Shown: positions 23,946-34,425 of the stretch, piece by piece | How the letters are laid out: each line of letters starts with the position of its first letter | Numbering within the stretch: the stretch's first letter is position 1 | From: Blastobasis lacticolella | Lineage: Eukaryota > Arthropoda > Insecta > Lepidoptera > Blastobasidae | Direction: 5' to 3' | DNA length: 64,000 nucleotides | NCBI GenBank assembly: GCA_905147135.1 | Contig: LR990049.1 | Location: forward strand, 16,633,428-16,697,427 | The notes under the pieces: generated by a model | Database searches by the model: none | Told to the model about the DNA's origin: nothing | Seen by the model: the letters and a program-made list of their open reading frames with translations, nothing else | Position numbers and translations under genes: made by a program

Positions 23946-24469
23946 TGTTTCTATCCTATTTAGGTTACTACTGGTAGATATTCTGTGCTACTGGCCACTT
24001 TACTGTTTGTTGTCCGTTCTGTACACTCGTGATGCTATCTAACACCAAAAATGCACTAATCTAGCTCAGAACGAGTCGAAGTTCGCTGTCACCCGCGGTA
24101 CGTGGGCGTGGGTCATCGCCCCACTCTAATTGGGTTTGAGTAATTCCACTTCTGCTAATTCCATTGTTAGTAATTGTGCGCATGATTCAGGAAAGACGCG
24201 TCAGGCCCGCGGCATATCGGGTCTGCTTGGTGAGAACTTCGACTGCGGTAAATGACCGAGGAAAAGGTTTAGGTTAAGTTTTTTTCATAAGTAGTAAAAG
24301 AAAGGAAATATACCTCAAACAACATATTTATGTCATCTACGTGTGACAATCAACCAATTTGGAAAAAAGACATAATCTGGTCGACCATAGATCTACAGCC
24401 AACCGCGCTCTAGTGAAGTGCGCACACGCAGTAATGTCCATCGTTTATCAGTAGGTACTAGCCAGGTAC

Positions 24470-24600
24470 TTGACCGCCATCTCATCTGGTGGTAAGTGAC
24501 GATGCACTCTTCGTGGTGTTCCGATTATAATGATCAGGGAACACTCGCAGGCAACGTGTCCCATTCCTTTCCATTACCCGTACGCATTAATAAGGTTGAA
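24470..24600. repeat. Dispersed repeat, uninterrupted copy
   Basis: CCGCCATCTCATCTGGTGGT, GTAAGTGACGATGCAC, then GATTATAATGATCAGGGAAC and ACTCGCAGGCAACG. The same sequence flanks the LINE copy at 60,815-61,660 on both sides, so this is a paralogous empty site for that insertion. Confidence 0.75.
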
Positions 24601-24719
24601 ACAAAGCGGTAGAGTTAAAAGCGTCGGTTGTCTACTTGGTATGATCTGCGACTGGGGTAAATGACATAAGGTATAGGTTAAGTTTTTTTCATAAGTAGAC
24701 ACTAACCGACGCCTTACGG

Positions 24720-24880
24720 TGAGAGAAATCATCGTAAGGAAACCTACATATCCAGGCGACTAAATGTATAACCATAATCCAAACTGGTCAGGTGCCCCTA
24801 TTATCGGGCTCATGGAAGTCAGATGGCAGATCTACTGTAATTATTAGATCTTCCAAATCCTGGATCATGGTCAAACAAGA
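24720..24880 (+). repeat. SINE family S2, head missing, decayed
   Basis: Body landmarks ATCCAGGCGACTAAATGTAT, GGTCAGGTGCCCCTATTATC and the tail AAATCCTGGATCATGGTCAA are present. Truncated 5'. Confidence 0.65.
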
Positions 24881-24994
24881 TAAGAGAAGTAAATTTGGAG
24901 AACTATGAGAAAGTCGTAAGTGCGTATACACATCGCATCCAATCCGAGTCTTGTTGAAGTTGGCGTACCTTTCGTATATGGCAACATATACAAA

Positions 24995-25140
24995 AGACTT
25001 ATTAACTCCCGATGCAAAAAAAAGGAAATAAGTTTGTCAGATACATCTGTGTGTCAGTGTTTCCGTGTGTCTGTTTCTGGCACCGGATGACGGTTGGATT
25101 GATTTCGACGCGGTTCTAATCATTTGGATGCTACTTTGAT
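24995..25140. repeat. Dispersed repeat with TGTGTCTG-rich segment
   Basis: TTAACTCCCGATGCAAAAAA, then GTGTCTGTTTCTGGCACCGG and ATTTCGACGCGG. Arrangement like the repeats at 4.8 and 32.0 kb, but diverged. Confidence 0.5.
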
Positions 25141-26269
25141 TTCTTATATGCTTCCAATTCACGTTTCAAGCGTTCACATTCAGTTTTTCAATTATTTCGA
25201 GGACTAAGTATTATTAGTCAATGGATTCGTAATAATTGAGAATTACTTCTTGTAAACATCCTTAGATTGGAGTCACACTTATAACACTATACCTACGTTA
25301 ATTTGATTTGAATAATATATCCTTTTGGTTTTAAGCGTCATCGGGGCAATGTGGTTACAGGTTGACCTTCCCGTCTTTGTACGTCCAAACGTCACGTGGT
25401 TAACCACAAATGTTATTCGCTCTGATTGAATGATTAATTCTATAAAGTAATATGTCGTAAGCTACCAAATTCAAAGTCTATTTTATTTTCAGCGCAAATA
25501 CCGGGGAGGGTTTTCTACGAATAAATTTACACAAAGGAAAAGCAACAGCAAAAGAAAAAACAAAATAATCCCAAAGAATTACATAAGCCTATTCATAAAA
25601 ATACTTTTATAAATCTTTCAGTATAGATCTTAGAACTTACCTATAGAATAACGAAAAATTTTAAGTAGGTAGGTAGATACCTGTATTTCGGTAGCTGCTC
25701 GATATATAGGAATGAGACATGAAAAATTTCCAGATTATAAGCATGCTACACCATCGTTGGCATCGTCACTAGATGAGATATTGGCAGACAATTGCCTCTA
25801 AATTATCCAGGTTTTTGTTCAGAAAGGATAGACTCTGTTTGGTTTAGAAGTAATCGGGCAAGATCACTTAAAATCTAATATGGTACTAAAAAAGAGGATG
25901 TGTGTAGAGTTTTTTTACCACTTAGGTGGCAAACAAGCTATGGGAGTATTGCTATTTATAGGTATGGGTAGGTACGATTTTAGCGGCAAACTAATAATGT
26001 TCCCTTTAAGTATAGCAGATGTTAAATATAGGTCTGAATCCATTCCCATATTTCCAGTTTACCCGGATGTTTGTTAGTGATTACTGACTCATTAATAATG
26101 ACTGTTAATTTTGTGTGAATAGGTTTTATTTAAACCGACAACTATTGTTGTGTTTGTGCCGCATAAAAGGGAATTACTCGTACATATTTACAGATCATCG
26201 TCATCATTATTATAACTACTTGCTGTTCGAATGGACTTTGGCTCCCTGTGTGTTTCTATAGCTGTACAA
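25141..26269. other. Intron 1 stretch, nothing supported
   Basis: The 65-codon plus frame at 25,880-26,077 has no domain and no matching splice phases. Confidence 0.4.
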
Positions 26270-26560
26270 TGGGGAATGTTCTGACTTTCTGAGGGACTTT
26301 TTGATCTGGTGCCTTCTGCTCACACCATTCACCGTGGGTACTATCCCTTCCTTACGGAAGTTGGTGTCCATGCGAAGGTTCGAAAGAACGTTTCTCGCTT
26401 GTACTATTCGGATGTACAATACGTATAACCTTGGGGTCTTCAAATCAAGAGTGAATAGGTATCTTCTAGGCACGCAAGCTACATCTTCGACCTCATCGTC
26501 GCTTTCCATCAGGTGAGTTGAGGTCAAATGTAAGCCTATTATTAATTAAAAATAAATAAA
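26270..26560 (+). pseudogene. LINE reverse transcriptase C-terminal remnant
   Basis: A 71-codon open stretch plus an upstream frame resembles the end of Jockey-type ORF2: LRDF, PFTVGTIPSLRK, RFERTFLACT and NLGVFKSRVNRYLLG in order (about 26,290-26,480). This is the terminal region found after RT, with no catalytic motifs. Independent of, and adjacent to, the 26.6-kb fragment. Confidence 0.7.
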
Positions 26561-26564
26561 AAAA

Positions 26565-26705
26565 TGTGAAGTTCCCAGCCACAGTATTTCTTTTGGACTA
26601 TGACAAAGGATCATTCAAGAGGTATATTAGAGATATCTTTAGAGGTGGGCAACGTATTGGTGATACGACTTGTGTAGCTGATGTGGCTTGCTTGCTTGTT
26701 AGTAT
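26565..26705 (+). repeat. Jockey-type LINE 3' end
   Basis: TTCCCAGCCACAGTATTTCT, TCATTCAAGAGGTATATTAG and GGTGGGCAACGTATTGGTGA in the same order as at 50.8 kb. Confidence 0.65.
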
Positions 26706-27409
26706 ACCGTTTAACATTGTTTAAAAATCATGTTATTATAACATATTTCGTTCCTGTATCCTTGAGCTTTCTAGCCTTTATAAGGAAGGCATTCCTACGC
26801 TGCACTTGCCCGTAGATACGTGGTAGCAACTGTTGAGAAAGTTTGCACACTCCACCAAGTTATGAGAGATATGTTGGTGACCTTGGTTATTATCTGTTGA
26901 GTGCTTCGAACTAGTCGTGGTAATTAACAAAAATCTAGCTATGTGCCAGTGTTCGACATTCGAAACCACATCTCTAAACATACACTAAACTGGTTAAAAA
27001 CACGTCCGACACAAAAACATATTGATAAGTCACGGCCACGTCGGACCAGTATGTTTGACGCCTTGCCAATTTAACGCAATAAAATACACACATACACTCA
27101 TACATTTTCGCGAATAGTGGAATGTTCGATGGAAAATACCAAGAAATATGTCATTCATTACTTATTAATATATGAATTTTTAGCTTCTCACCTGTTCATG
27201 GCTCACCGCACTACACCACTTCACTATCACTGGTAAACCTTCATGTGTTTCCCTCCGCGAGACTAAGCTAAAAATTCATAATAATATTTTAACAAGTAAT
27301 TATAATAATATATCTCGCGATTTCACCTGATATGATAAAAAACTAAAATATTATTAACGCGTGTTTTGTAGTTTCCTTGTAGATACTTTAAATGGGTTTA
27401 CTCTTACCT

Positions 27410-27495
27410 GATCCGCCAAATCCTGGATCATGGTCAAGGCGGACCTCGAGCCCTCGCGTGCGATAGCCCAATCAGACACTAACACCTTAATAGGG
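27410..27495 (+). repeat. SINE family S2, 3' end
   Basis: CCGCCAAATCCTGGATCATG through the GCGATAGCCCAATCAGACAC segment; tail decayed. Confidence 0.65.
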
Positions 27496-27664
27496 CCCCA
27501 GATATTAGAATTGGTCATTTCATGATGTGGCCGACTATTTCATGAAGTGATTGTATTTCATACACAAAATATTCCCACCCTCATTTGACTCCCATCCCCT
27601 GGTTAATCCTGAAAAGTTTAGTGAAAAAATTTTTGTGATCCTATTAGCGAAAGAATTTTCGAAA

Positions 27665-27790
27665 TCTTTAGTATCATGTGTTAAACTATCGCGGTTATTA
27701 TAACACATTTTGACCACGATGCATGCAACTGCGTCGAAATATCGAGCTACTCGTAAACAAAGGTACGCAGCAGGAAAACCGGAACCTACA
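27665..27790. repeat. Terminal-repeat fragment, longest of three
   Basis: Includes AACTATCGCGGTTATTATAA, CGATGCATGCAACTGCGTCG, TATCGAGCTACTCG and AAACAAAGGTACGCAGCAGG. See the related fragments at 23.9 and 31.9 kb. Confidence 0.45.
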
Positions 27791-28239
27791 TTTCGCTTCA
27801 GTAAGTCAAAGTGTATTAATAGTAAACAACAATGGAGTTTTGAGAGACCAAAAGAATCTATGAAATTGTCTGAGTACCTACCAATTTCTCTTAGAACGAG
27901 CTAAACATTTCACTTCAATGCCTTTGAATTGGAACTGTGGCAATGTGGATACAAAGGATCAAGATCAACAAGATAAGACCATCAAAGAGGCGATATCTCA
28001 GAATATTTCGTATAATGTTTAATTTATAACAGACTTAATCCCGAGATTAAACTCTTGAAGGCGGGATTAGGTGCGGCGGGGGAGGGCTTTGCTCATTACA
28101 TTCATAGCGACTTACTTTCATCTACCAGAAATACCTCTTCTCCTTAGATCGGTTTTACCCCCAGGGTTCAACAAAAATACTGTTCATTTTATTTCGTGTT
28201 CAGATGAAATTGCCAGAATTGCCAATGGCATATTATTTT

Positions 28240-28680
28240 ACACACAAAGAGGGCATTATAAGTTAGGCGTGTGTATCTGGGTGTCTGTCCAGTGTGTGTT
28301 TGGCGTGTGTATCTGGCCGTGTGGTGTCCGGCAGAGTAGAATAGCGCCAACCCCTTACACTCGTGGGTGTCGTACACGGCGACTAATGTTTTCGAGACAA
28401 AAGAAATAGAGTCTCCGTAGGCTGGAAAATGGGCAGCAGCTGTTCCATTGTTGTTATTATAATACTGCGATTTCCAATCTGCCAAGCGTGGAGGTTATGG
28501 CAATAACCTTTCCTTTCGTGGGAGAGGCCCTAAGTCCTGCAGTGCACTGTTATGGGCTGTGATTATGATGATGAAAACGATGATCAGTGTGTCTGTCTGT
28601 GGTATCGTAGCTTCCGAAAGGATGGGCCGATTGTGATGCGGTTTTGTTTATTTAGTCGGTTACGATATATGCTTTTATTA
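28240..28680. repeat. Dispersed repeat split by an S1 SINE
   Basis: The left part (GTGTGTATCTGGGTGTCTGT) and right part (GTGTCTGTCTGTGGTATCGT, then GATTGTGATGCGG) together match the 4,850-4,960 repeat. They are separated by the S1 copy at 28,316-28,575. Confidence 0.65.
28316..28575 (+). repeat. SINE family S1, nested
   Basis: Sense copy: GTGTGGTGTCCGGCAGAGTA at the start, CGTGGGAGAGGCCCTAAGTC in the body, and GGGCTGTGATTATGATGATG at the end. It lies inside the repeat at 28,240-28,680. Confidence 0.8.
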
Positions 28681-29764
28681 TGTCTAAAAGTTTTTATAAA
28701 ACACACCACAAGGAACACGATATTTGACTCCAACCGCTGATTACAGAATCCAAATTAGCACGTGCACAGTTCCCGGCTTAAATAAGTATCGAATCAAGTT
28801 TAAATACACGAGTAAAGAAAGCAAAACCGCTAGGCTTTAACAAAGGGAAGCCTAGCACGATAATATCCATATTGCGAGAAAATAACTTTAGCATAACTAA
28901 ACTATTACAGAAGCCGAACGATCCAAGTGAGTCTGATAGGAAAGTATATTTGTTAGTTGAAACTAGGAATCCGAAGTTAATTGCCTCAACCAATCTGTAC
29001 TCACTATTCCATTAACAATAATAATAATTATCAACATCCCAAGTCCCAACGGTCCAACCTGGCTTTTGGCAGGGTAATGTATTATATCGTGACTTAAAGT
29101 AGTTTGTATTGTAGTTAGCTTCCTTTCTCATTGGAATTAATTTTAATAGCTGCTCTGTCCAAAACTGACAATGATTTCAGATATTAATTATAGAAAAGAA
29201 AGCACTACTGAAAAATTCACTTTTTGAACCCGAAAACATACAATAAGTACATACATACTACATAAAGGTTCCGGTACAGTACCTACGTATCGATATCGTG
29301 AGAATTTATTGTCCAATTTGTCTTAATCCACAGCTCAGAACAATGAAGTAATGTAGTAAAGATTTCGTTAGCTACGCACTGCATTGACAAAAATCAAGTG
29401 TGGATACGTAAGAGAATATGAAACAGGAATGAACAACGCGGCGGCACGGTACTTTACCGAAACTGTGGCTTCACTGAAATATTTGCAATATGATAATAAA
29501 CTATCGCACAGGTAATGTTTCCTCATTTAACTCACCGTAAGATGGTAAAAATCGTTAGTTTTTAATCTAACGTAGTCAAATACGTTAGATTATACCGAAA
29601 CTATCGAAATATTCTGTGCTAGAACAAAATTTAGGAAATCATTTACAATTAAACTATATAATATTTTTGAAAACATAAGGTATATTTTGAAAAGTTAGGT
29701 TTGTGGGTGACAAGTCGATCCAGTCGGTCCAGTGCTTAACTTACAATTTTGCCCTGATCAATTT
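28681..29764. other. Intron 1 stretch, nothing supported
   Basis: No exon or repeat partner recognised. Confidence 0.4.
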
Positions 29765-29915
29765 TTATTTACAATATATTTATTTATTTATTTAACAATT
29801 TATTGCACACAATATATAGTATACAGAAATTACAAAATTAAAGACACAACAGGCACTACTTATTTCTAAGAAGAAATATCTTCCAGCAGGCCTATAGAAG
29901 AGATACATTATAGAT
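29765..29915 (-). repeat. LINE 3' end with AAATAAATA tail
   Basis: Complement of the 63,780-63,960 sequence: both carry GAAATAAGTAGTGCCTGTTG and a GTGTGCAA(T/C)AAATTGTTAAAT-type end followed by AAATA units. Here the tail faces left. Confidence 0.65.
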
Positions 29916-30671
29916 TATAGGGGATGAGACGTGCGCAATAGCTTATAAAATATATATTTAAGAAACTACATAAATTATAAATGAGATACTAAATACATAC
30001 AATATCTATCTAATCTATCTAACGTACTCTGAATACCTACGTTAGAATATAAACTGACGGTTTTAACAATGTTACGGTAACATTTATACCATTATAATTA
30101 TCTGCCTATAAAAGCCCTATTGTTAAAATCCACAACCCCATTTAGTGGGATTCAAATTATTCGCCAATAGCATGGTAAGGGCCGTCAAAACTGGCAGCCA
30201 TCCAGCCCGCGGCGTGTTTGTAAACTTTCAAGATTCTATATTTATTTCGGACGTTGGTACTCGCGATCACCTGACTCGGGAGACTTCCATTCGCATGTTT
30301 TCTCACATTTATACGATATTTTAGCGTACACGAGCCAGGTGGACGGGTAAATGATGGGTGTGCAATAAAATGTAGTCGCCGCACAGATGTGACACGAATA
30401 CACAAGTATTTACTGCTCGGGTGAGGTTTTTGTATGATCGATTTCATTCAACATAATTGGTATGGTAGAATTTAAAAGGTTTGTCGATAAAATCTGAACG
30501 CATTTTCATAGCATTGAAACCCTTAGAATGAATTTAAGTTTAAAAGTCCATTTTGAAATAAGTTATATGGGTTTGAAGGAAATGTCAAGCGCAATGAAAT
30601 ATGTATGTGCTTTATCACGTGTTACGTAAGGTTTACCTGGATGTCGAATGACAATTTTCTCTGGTTTAAGT

Positions 30672-30755
30672 GGTAAATTTTATCGTGAAGATTTTCTTTG
30701 GTAAATTTTATCATGAAAATTTTCTTTGGTAAATTTTATCGTGAAAATTTATTCA
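30672..30755. repeat. Three tandem 28-bp units
   Basis: GGTAAATTTTATCGTGAAGA begins unit 1 (30,672-30,699); units 2 and 3 follow at 30,700 and 30,728 with one to a few changes each. A second, shorter duplication (TTTTTAATATCAGACAAA twice) lies at about 30,990-31,042. Confidence 0.9.
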
Positions 30756-31042
30756 CAGTCATTCATGTGGTATCATAAGCTAATGGAAAAGTAAATAAAC
30801 AAAAATCGTGACTACACCTCGTTCGAGATAGAAGGTTTATGTACAAAATGTAACATTTTTATCGAGCTACAATCCGCTGCATACCTACGACTCGAGATTG
30901 TTTAAGTATTAGCTGTCACAACAACTTATTCCAACTTGTTTTCGATGAGATACTGCGTTGTGGCGTTATAGCCAAATTGATCTTTTGTTTTTAATATCAG
31001 ACAAAGACTGTTTCAGACTGTTTTTAATATCAGACAAAAGAG

Positions 31043-31904
31043 CAGACAGCTTCATACAAAAAAAGTTAAACGTCATTAAACGTGTTTAAGAATTTGGTGC
31101 AAGCGTGGCTTGGGTTTCATGTGACAAACATGCTGAAACGCTGGTGCGTTGTATTGCCGAACAAGGCTACATAGAGGTTGTAAGCAAAATGAAGAGTTTT
31201 GTTAGAGCCTCTGGATTAATTCTTAGAGGGTGACCCAAATAAATAAGGCGGTGGTGGTGCCCACGCGGGGGACTCCTCAGGCTCGATAGTCCTACCCCGG
31301 CATTTGGCAATATCTGGCTTCTTTGGAGAGGTCTGACTTTGACTAAATCCATTTTAAGGTTCTATACATTATCATTTATATGTAGAGTACCCTTCAATAA
31401 AAATGTTTAAAAAATGTATAGTATTCTGTCATATTTGACCTGGTACAGTTTTATTATAGGTATAGACTGAGTATGTATACACATTCCGTTATAATTATAA
31501 CGGCTTTGTAAGTAGGTAGGCTTTAATAACTAAAGAAACTAATAAAATGTCTCAAACTATCTGATCGTTAGTTTAGGTCATCAGTTTATTGACAATTAGT
31601 GTAACTACCAACCTATGTAAACAAGCATTATCGCTTGGAAGACCTGGGAATATTGAAACACCCTCGTGTTGGTTTTGCTTAAAAGTAAGACGCGATAAAT
31701 AAAGTTGTTTGTTACTTTCGATGTTTTCGTCAGTGATGCTATGTTTTCTTTATAAGTAACATGGTTTTTATAATCCGTGTTCTACACAAACAACACACAA
31801 TTCACAACAATAACAAACACACAATTTCGTGAATTCTCCTTCGGGTTCTTGTCTTGATTTTTTGGGAACTCGCTGCCTATTTTGAGTCTCCAAGTTAATT
31901 TTAA
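31043..31904. other. Intron 1 stretch, nothing supported
   Basis: A C/G-richer piece at 31,240-31,320 (GGGGGACTCCTCAGGCTCGA) lacks splice logic or a repeat partner. Confidence 0.4.
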
Positions 31905-31907
31905 CAA

Positions 31908-31970
31908 AGGTACGCGGTAGGAAACCCGGAACATACCCTTAAAATGCGTCATAATAACCGCGATAGTTTG
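31908..31970. repeat. Terminal-repeat fragment
   Basis: CAAAGGTACGCGGTAGGAAA, CCCGGAACATACCCTTAAAA and AACCGCGATAGTTTGAAAC. Same family as 23.9 and 27.7 kb. Confidence 0.45.
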
Positions 31971-32039
31971 AAACATTATGTTAATTTTAAAAACGATTTA
32001 ATTTTATTTTAATTTAACCAAAACTTATTACAACTATCT

Positions 32040-32275
32040 GGCCTGAACTGGTTTTCAAATGAAACTGCATCGAAATCGGTCCAGCCGTTCGGGAGATACG
32101 ATGCCACAAACATATACCTAGGTACGTCTAACTAATAACACCCGTTGTTTTGCATCGGGAGTTATGTTAATGTTATACCTACGGTAGGAAAACAGGCATC
32201 CAAGTCACCTGGTAGGAAGTGGTCACCGCTGCCCATAGACATTAGCAACACCAGGGGTATCGCCAATGTGTTAAA
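32040..32275 (-). repeat. Two adjoining repeat scraps
   Basis: 32,040-32,165 is the reverse of the 4.8-kb repeat (GGGAGATACGATGCCACAAA, GTTTTGCATCGGGAGTTA). 32,195-32,275 is the complement of a LINE 3' end (GTGGTCACCGCTGCCCATAG). Confidence 0.6.
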
Positions 32276-32855
32276 AATTCAATTTGAACTAGGTACTATC
32301 TACGGTAAGAGAGTTAAGTAACAGAGGTTCCTGTAACTCGTGAAATGTGTTACATTAAACACAATTTGCTTAAGTGGTTTCCTTCCTACCTATTTCGTAC
32401 TTATCATCATAAACAGGTACATAACTCTACATAGAGTTTCAAGACTTTTGTAAGTCTCAAACCTAAATTGTTAGAAGAATTACATTTTATGTGTTCAGGA
32501 ACAGAATATTTTAGTATATATTTCCTTCCGTAACAAAACAAGTCTGTCTGTATCGATACGTCTCTTAATGTGTTCTTAAACGGTAGAGTGGTAGAGTCAT
32601 TAAAAATTTTAACGATGATACTTATCAGCCGTAACGTCTGTTTAACTTCACACGGTTCTTTTATCTTATTACTTTATTAATTCCAAGTAGCAGCTATTTA
32701 AATATGTAAGTAATTGCTTCGTTTACTTAAAACTGACGTAGACTCTACATTAGTAAAAAGATAACTCTCAAAGAATTTGACGTACAATGATTTACAAATT
32801 GTTAGTAAATATTTCTAAAATATTATATTCCTAATTACAGAAAAATGCAGTCCGC
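32276..32855. other. Intron 1 stretch, nothing supported
   Basis: AT-rich, no exon or repeat partner. Confidence 0.4.
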
Positions 32856-32859
32856 AACA

Positions 32860-33170
32860 AAGCAGAGTGAACCGAAGCGCCTAATGATTTTCAATCGTCG
32901 GCCACGCCGGCCGTGGCTTAGTAAAACCTGTTTCAGTTCGCGACAAATCGCCATGCAAGACCAAGGCTGCGGTCTGCGCCTGAGTTGCGCAACGGAGATG
33001 GCGCGCCGGCTCGTAACATATTGTTTACATTCGTGTATCGTGGTACGAAACCAGTTCTCGACAGCGATATACGAGTCCTGTCGAACCGCCGGCGTCGGCG
33101 CCTAATTTTAGTCCTTTTAGCCGAAAAAATGACTGCCAAAGCGCACCGTGGTCGGCGTATTGCGTCTCAC
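32860..33170. other. GC/CpG-richer island in the 5' part of intron 1
   Basis: Base composition shifts clearly here relative to the flanks (GTCGGCCACGCCGGCCGTGG, GAACCGCCGGCGTCGGCGCC). It lies 0.7-1.0 kb downstream of exon 1 in gene sense. Frames of 68-103 codons exist on both strands, but none resembles a known domain, so this fits an alternative promoter, enhancer or non-coding exon better than a protein exon. Undecided. Confidence 0.4.
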
Positions 33171-33904
33171 GATTTGATTATATTTCCCCGTCATATGAAA
33201 GTTTGTATTTATAGTACTATTGTCAGGATGTGCCCGGTAATAATTCCGCGAAAGGTGACTATAATAAACACGCAGGGTTTCACGTCGAGTGCTTAACTGG
33301 TATAAACATGGTGCTCGATACACAGCGTAATTGACATGGTAGGTTCAATTGGCAGTAATAATAACAACTGTTTATAATTGGACCTTGGCCGAGACACAGT
33401 TCGCGTCTTATCTCACATCAATTACGAGTAGCATCTATTTCCCATTAAGTATTAGATATTCTACACGAGGCACTAGTAAAGAACACAAGTAGACTCGATC
33501 GACTCGACTAGATCGAATCGCAAAATGATAACAGCATACAAATTGCGCAATTGTATGAAGCAGTTCCATTTCTAACGAAGGTCAAGTGTATTAGAAATAG
33601 CTAAGTTCATTATTGGCAGTGGCAAGACGTTATTACCCATAAACCCAGCTGTATCAACAACACTCACAATCGGTATTTTCGAAGCGAAAACAATTTTAAG
33701 ATTCAGCTCTAATAGGCACTCTATTGTAAAGTATACAGTTTTAATGTTATGTCGTTTGTTACCTGCTGTTGCGTAAAATTGCGTATTGTCTCCAAATACG
33801 AATACTTACATACGAATTGATGTATGATTTAACGTAGGTGCGTAAATAAATATTGTAACTAAAAATAGTGGCTTCACTCACAAAAGCATAGAAACGGGAC
33901 TCAC
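33171..33904. other. Start of intron 1, nothing supported
   Basis: Sequence directly downstream of the exon 1 donor. No exon seen. Confidence 0.45.
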
Positions 33905-34249
33905 CGTATCCTCGAACGTCATGCCTCCCTCGTAATTCTTCTCCACCAGTTTCTGATTGAGAGACTTGACGGTGGCGGTGACGGCGACCAGATTCGCGCT
34001 GAGCTGGTCCAGCTCGCGCTGCAACCTCGCAATTTGCACCTCTCGCACGAGGGTTAGAGTCGTCAGCCAGGCTGCCAACGCTGCCAAACACAGCGCCAGG
34101 ACCACCACCAAGCTCCGTCTTCTCGCAGTCTTGGCCATCATCAGCCCCCGACACTCACCCCCCACTAAGTTCTTGGACAAGTCCGTCTCTTTCGAGTTCG
34201 CTTGAGTGTACATGGCTGCCCCCGGTATGAGCACGTGGTTCTCTGCCAT
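33905..34249 (-). CDS. Exon 1 of putative type II membrane ligand (TNF/Eiger-like): cytoplasmic tail, TM, coiled coil
   Basis: First coding exon, 345 nt = 115 codons, ending ACG|GTGAGT (donor at 33,904), phase 0. The ATG at 34,247-34,249 is the first in frame after an in-frame TAA (34,283-34,285) and has G at -3 and +4. Layout: residues 1-45 cytoplasmic, with TARRR before the membrane; residues 46-68 one hydrophobic helix (VVVLALCLAALAAWL); residues 69-105 a heptad-like coiled coil (IARLQRELDQL to SLNQKLVEKN). There is no signal peptide, and the positive charge lies N-terminal, so type II topology is predicted. Coding base composition is GC-rich, unlike the repeats around it. With exons 2-4 the N-terminal ~257 residues resemble the plan of insect Eiger. 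A type II collagen-like or other coiled-coil membrane protein is the main alternative, because the receptor-binding domain is outside the window. Confidence 0.8.
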
Positions 34250-34425
34250 CACAGACCCGGCACTGCACTGAACTGTGGCTAATTAGCGGTTAGCCATTAT
34301 CGGGTTCGCGGTAGGGAGGAGCGAGTGGGAGACGCGCGGCTGCGGGGCCGGCCGCCGGCGAGTGCGCGCGCGCAGCGCCGCGCCCCGCTCGGCCCGCGAC
34401 GGCGGCCCGCACCCCCTATTCACCT
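34250..34425 (-). promoter_or_regulatory. GC/CpG-rich promoter and 5' UTR of the type II membrane gene
   Basis: Extreme GC and CpG density (CGGCGAGTGCGCGCGCGCAG at about 34,358-34,377) in an otherwise AT-rich region, directly upstream of the exon 1 ATG. On the minus strand TTCAGTGC at 34,272-34,265 fits the arthropod initiator TCAGT, about 20 nt before the ATG. No TATA box is evident. The start site is a guess; transcription could begin further upstream. Confidence 0.5.

Noticed and set aside
32845..33296. Frames of 86-103 codons as protein exons
   Set aside because: No recognisable domain, frames overlap on both strands, and GC content alone accounts for them. Kept only as a CpG-rich island.
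33759..34154. 131-codon minus frame overlapping exon 1
   Set aside because: A shadow frame of exon 1. The alternative frame has the in-frame start, TM helix and donor in phase with exon 2.
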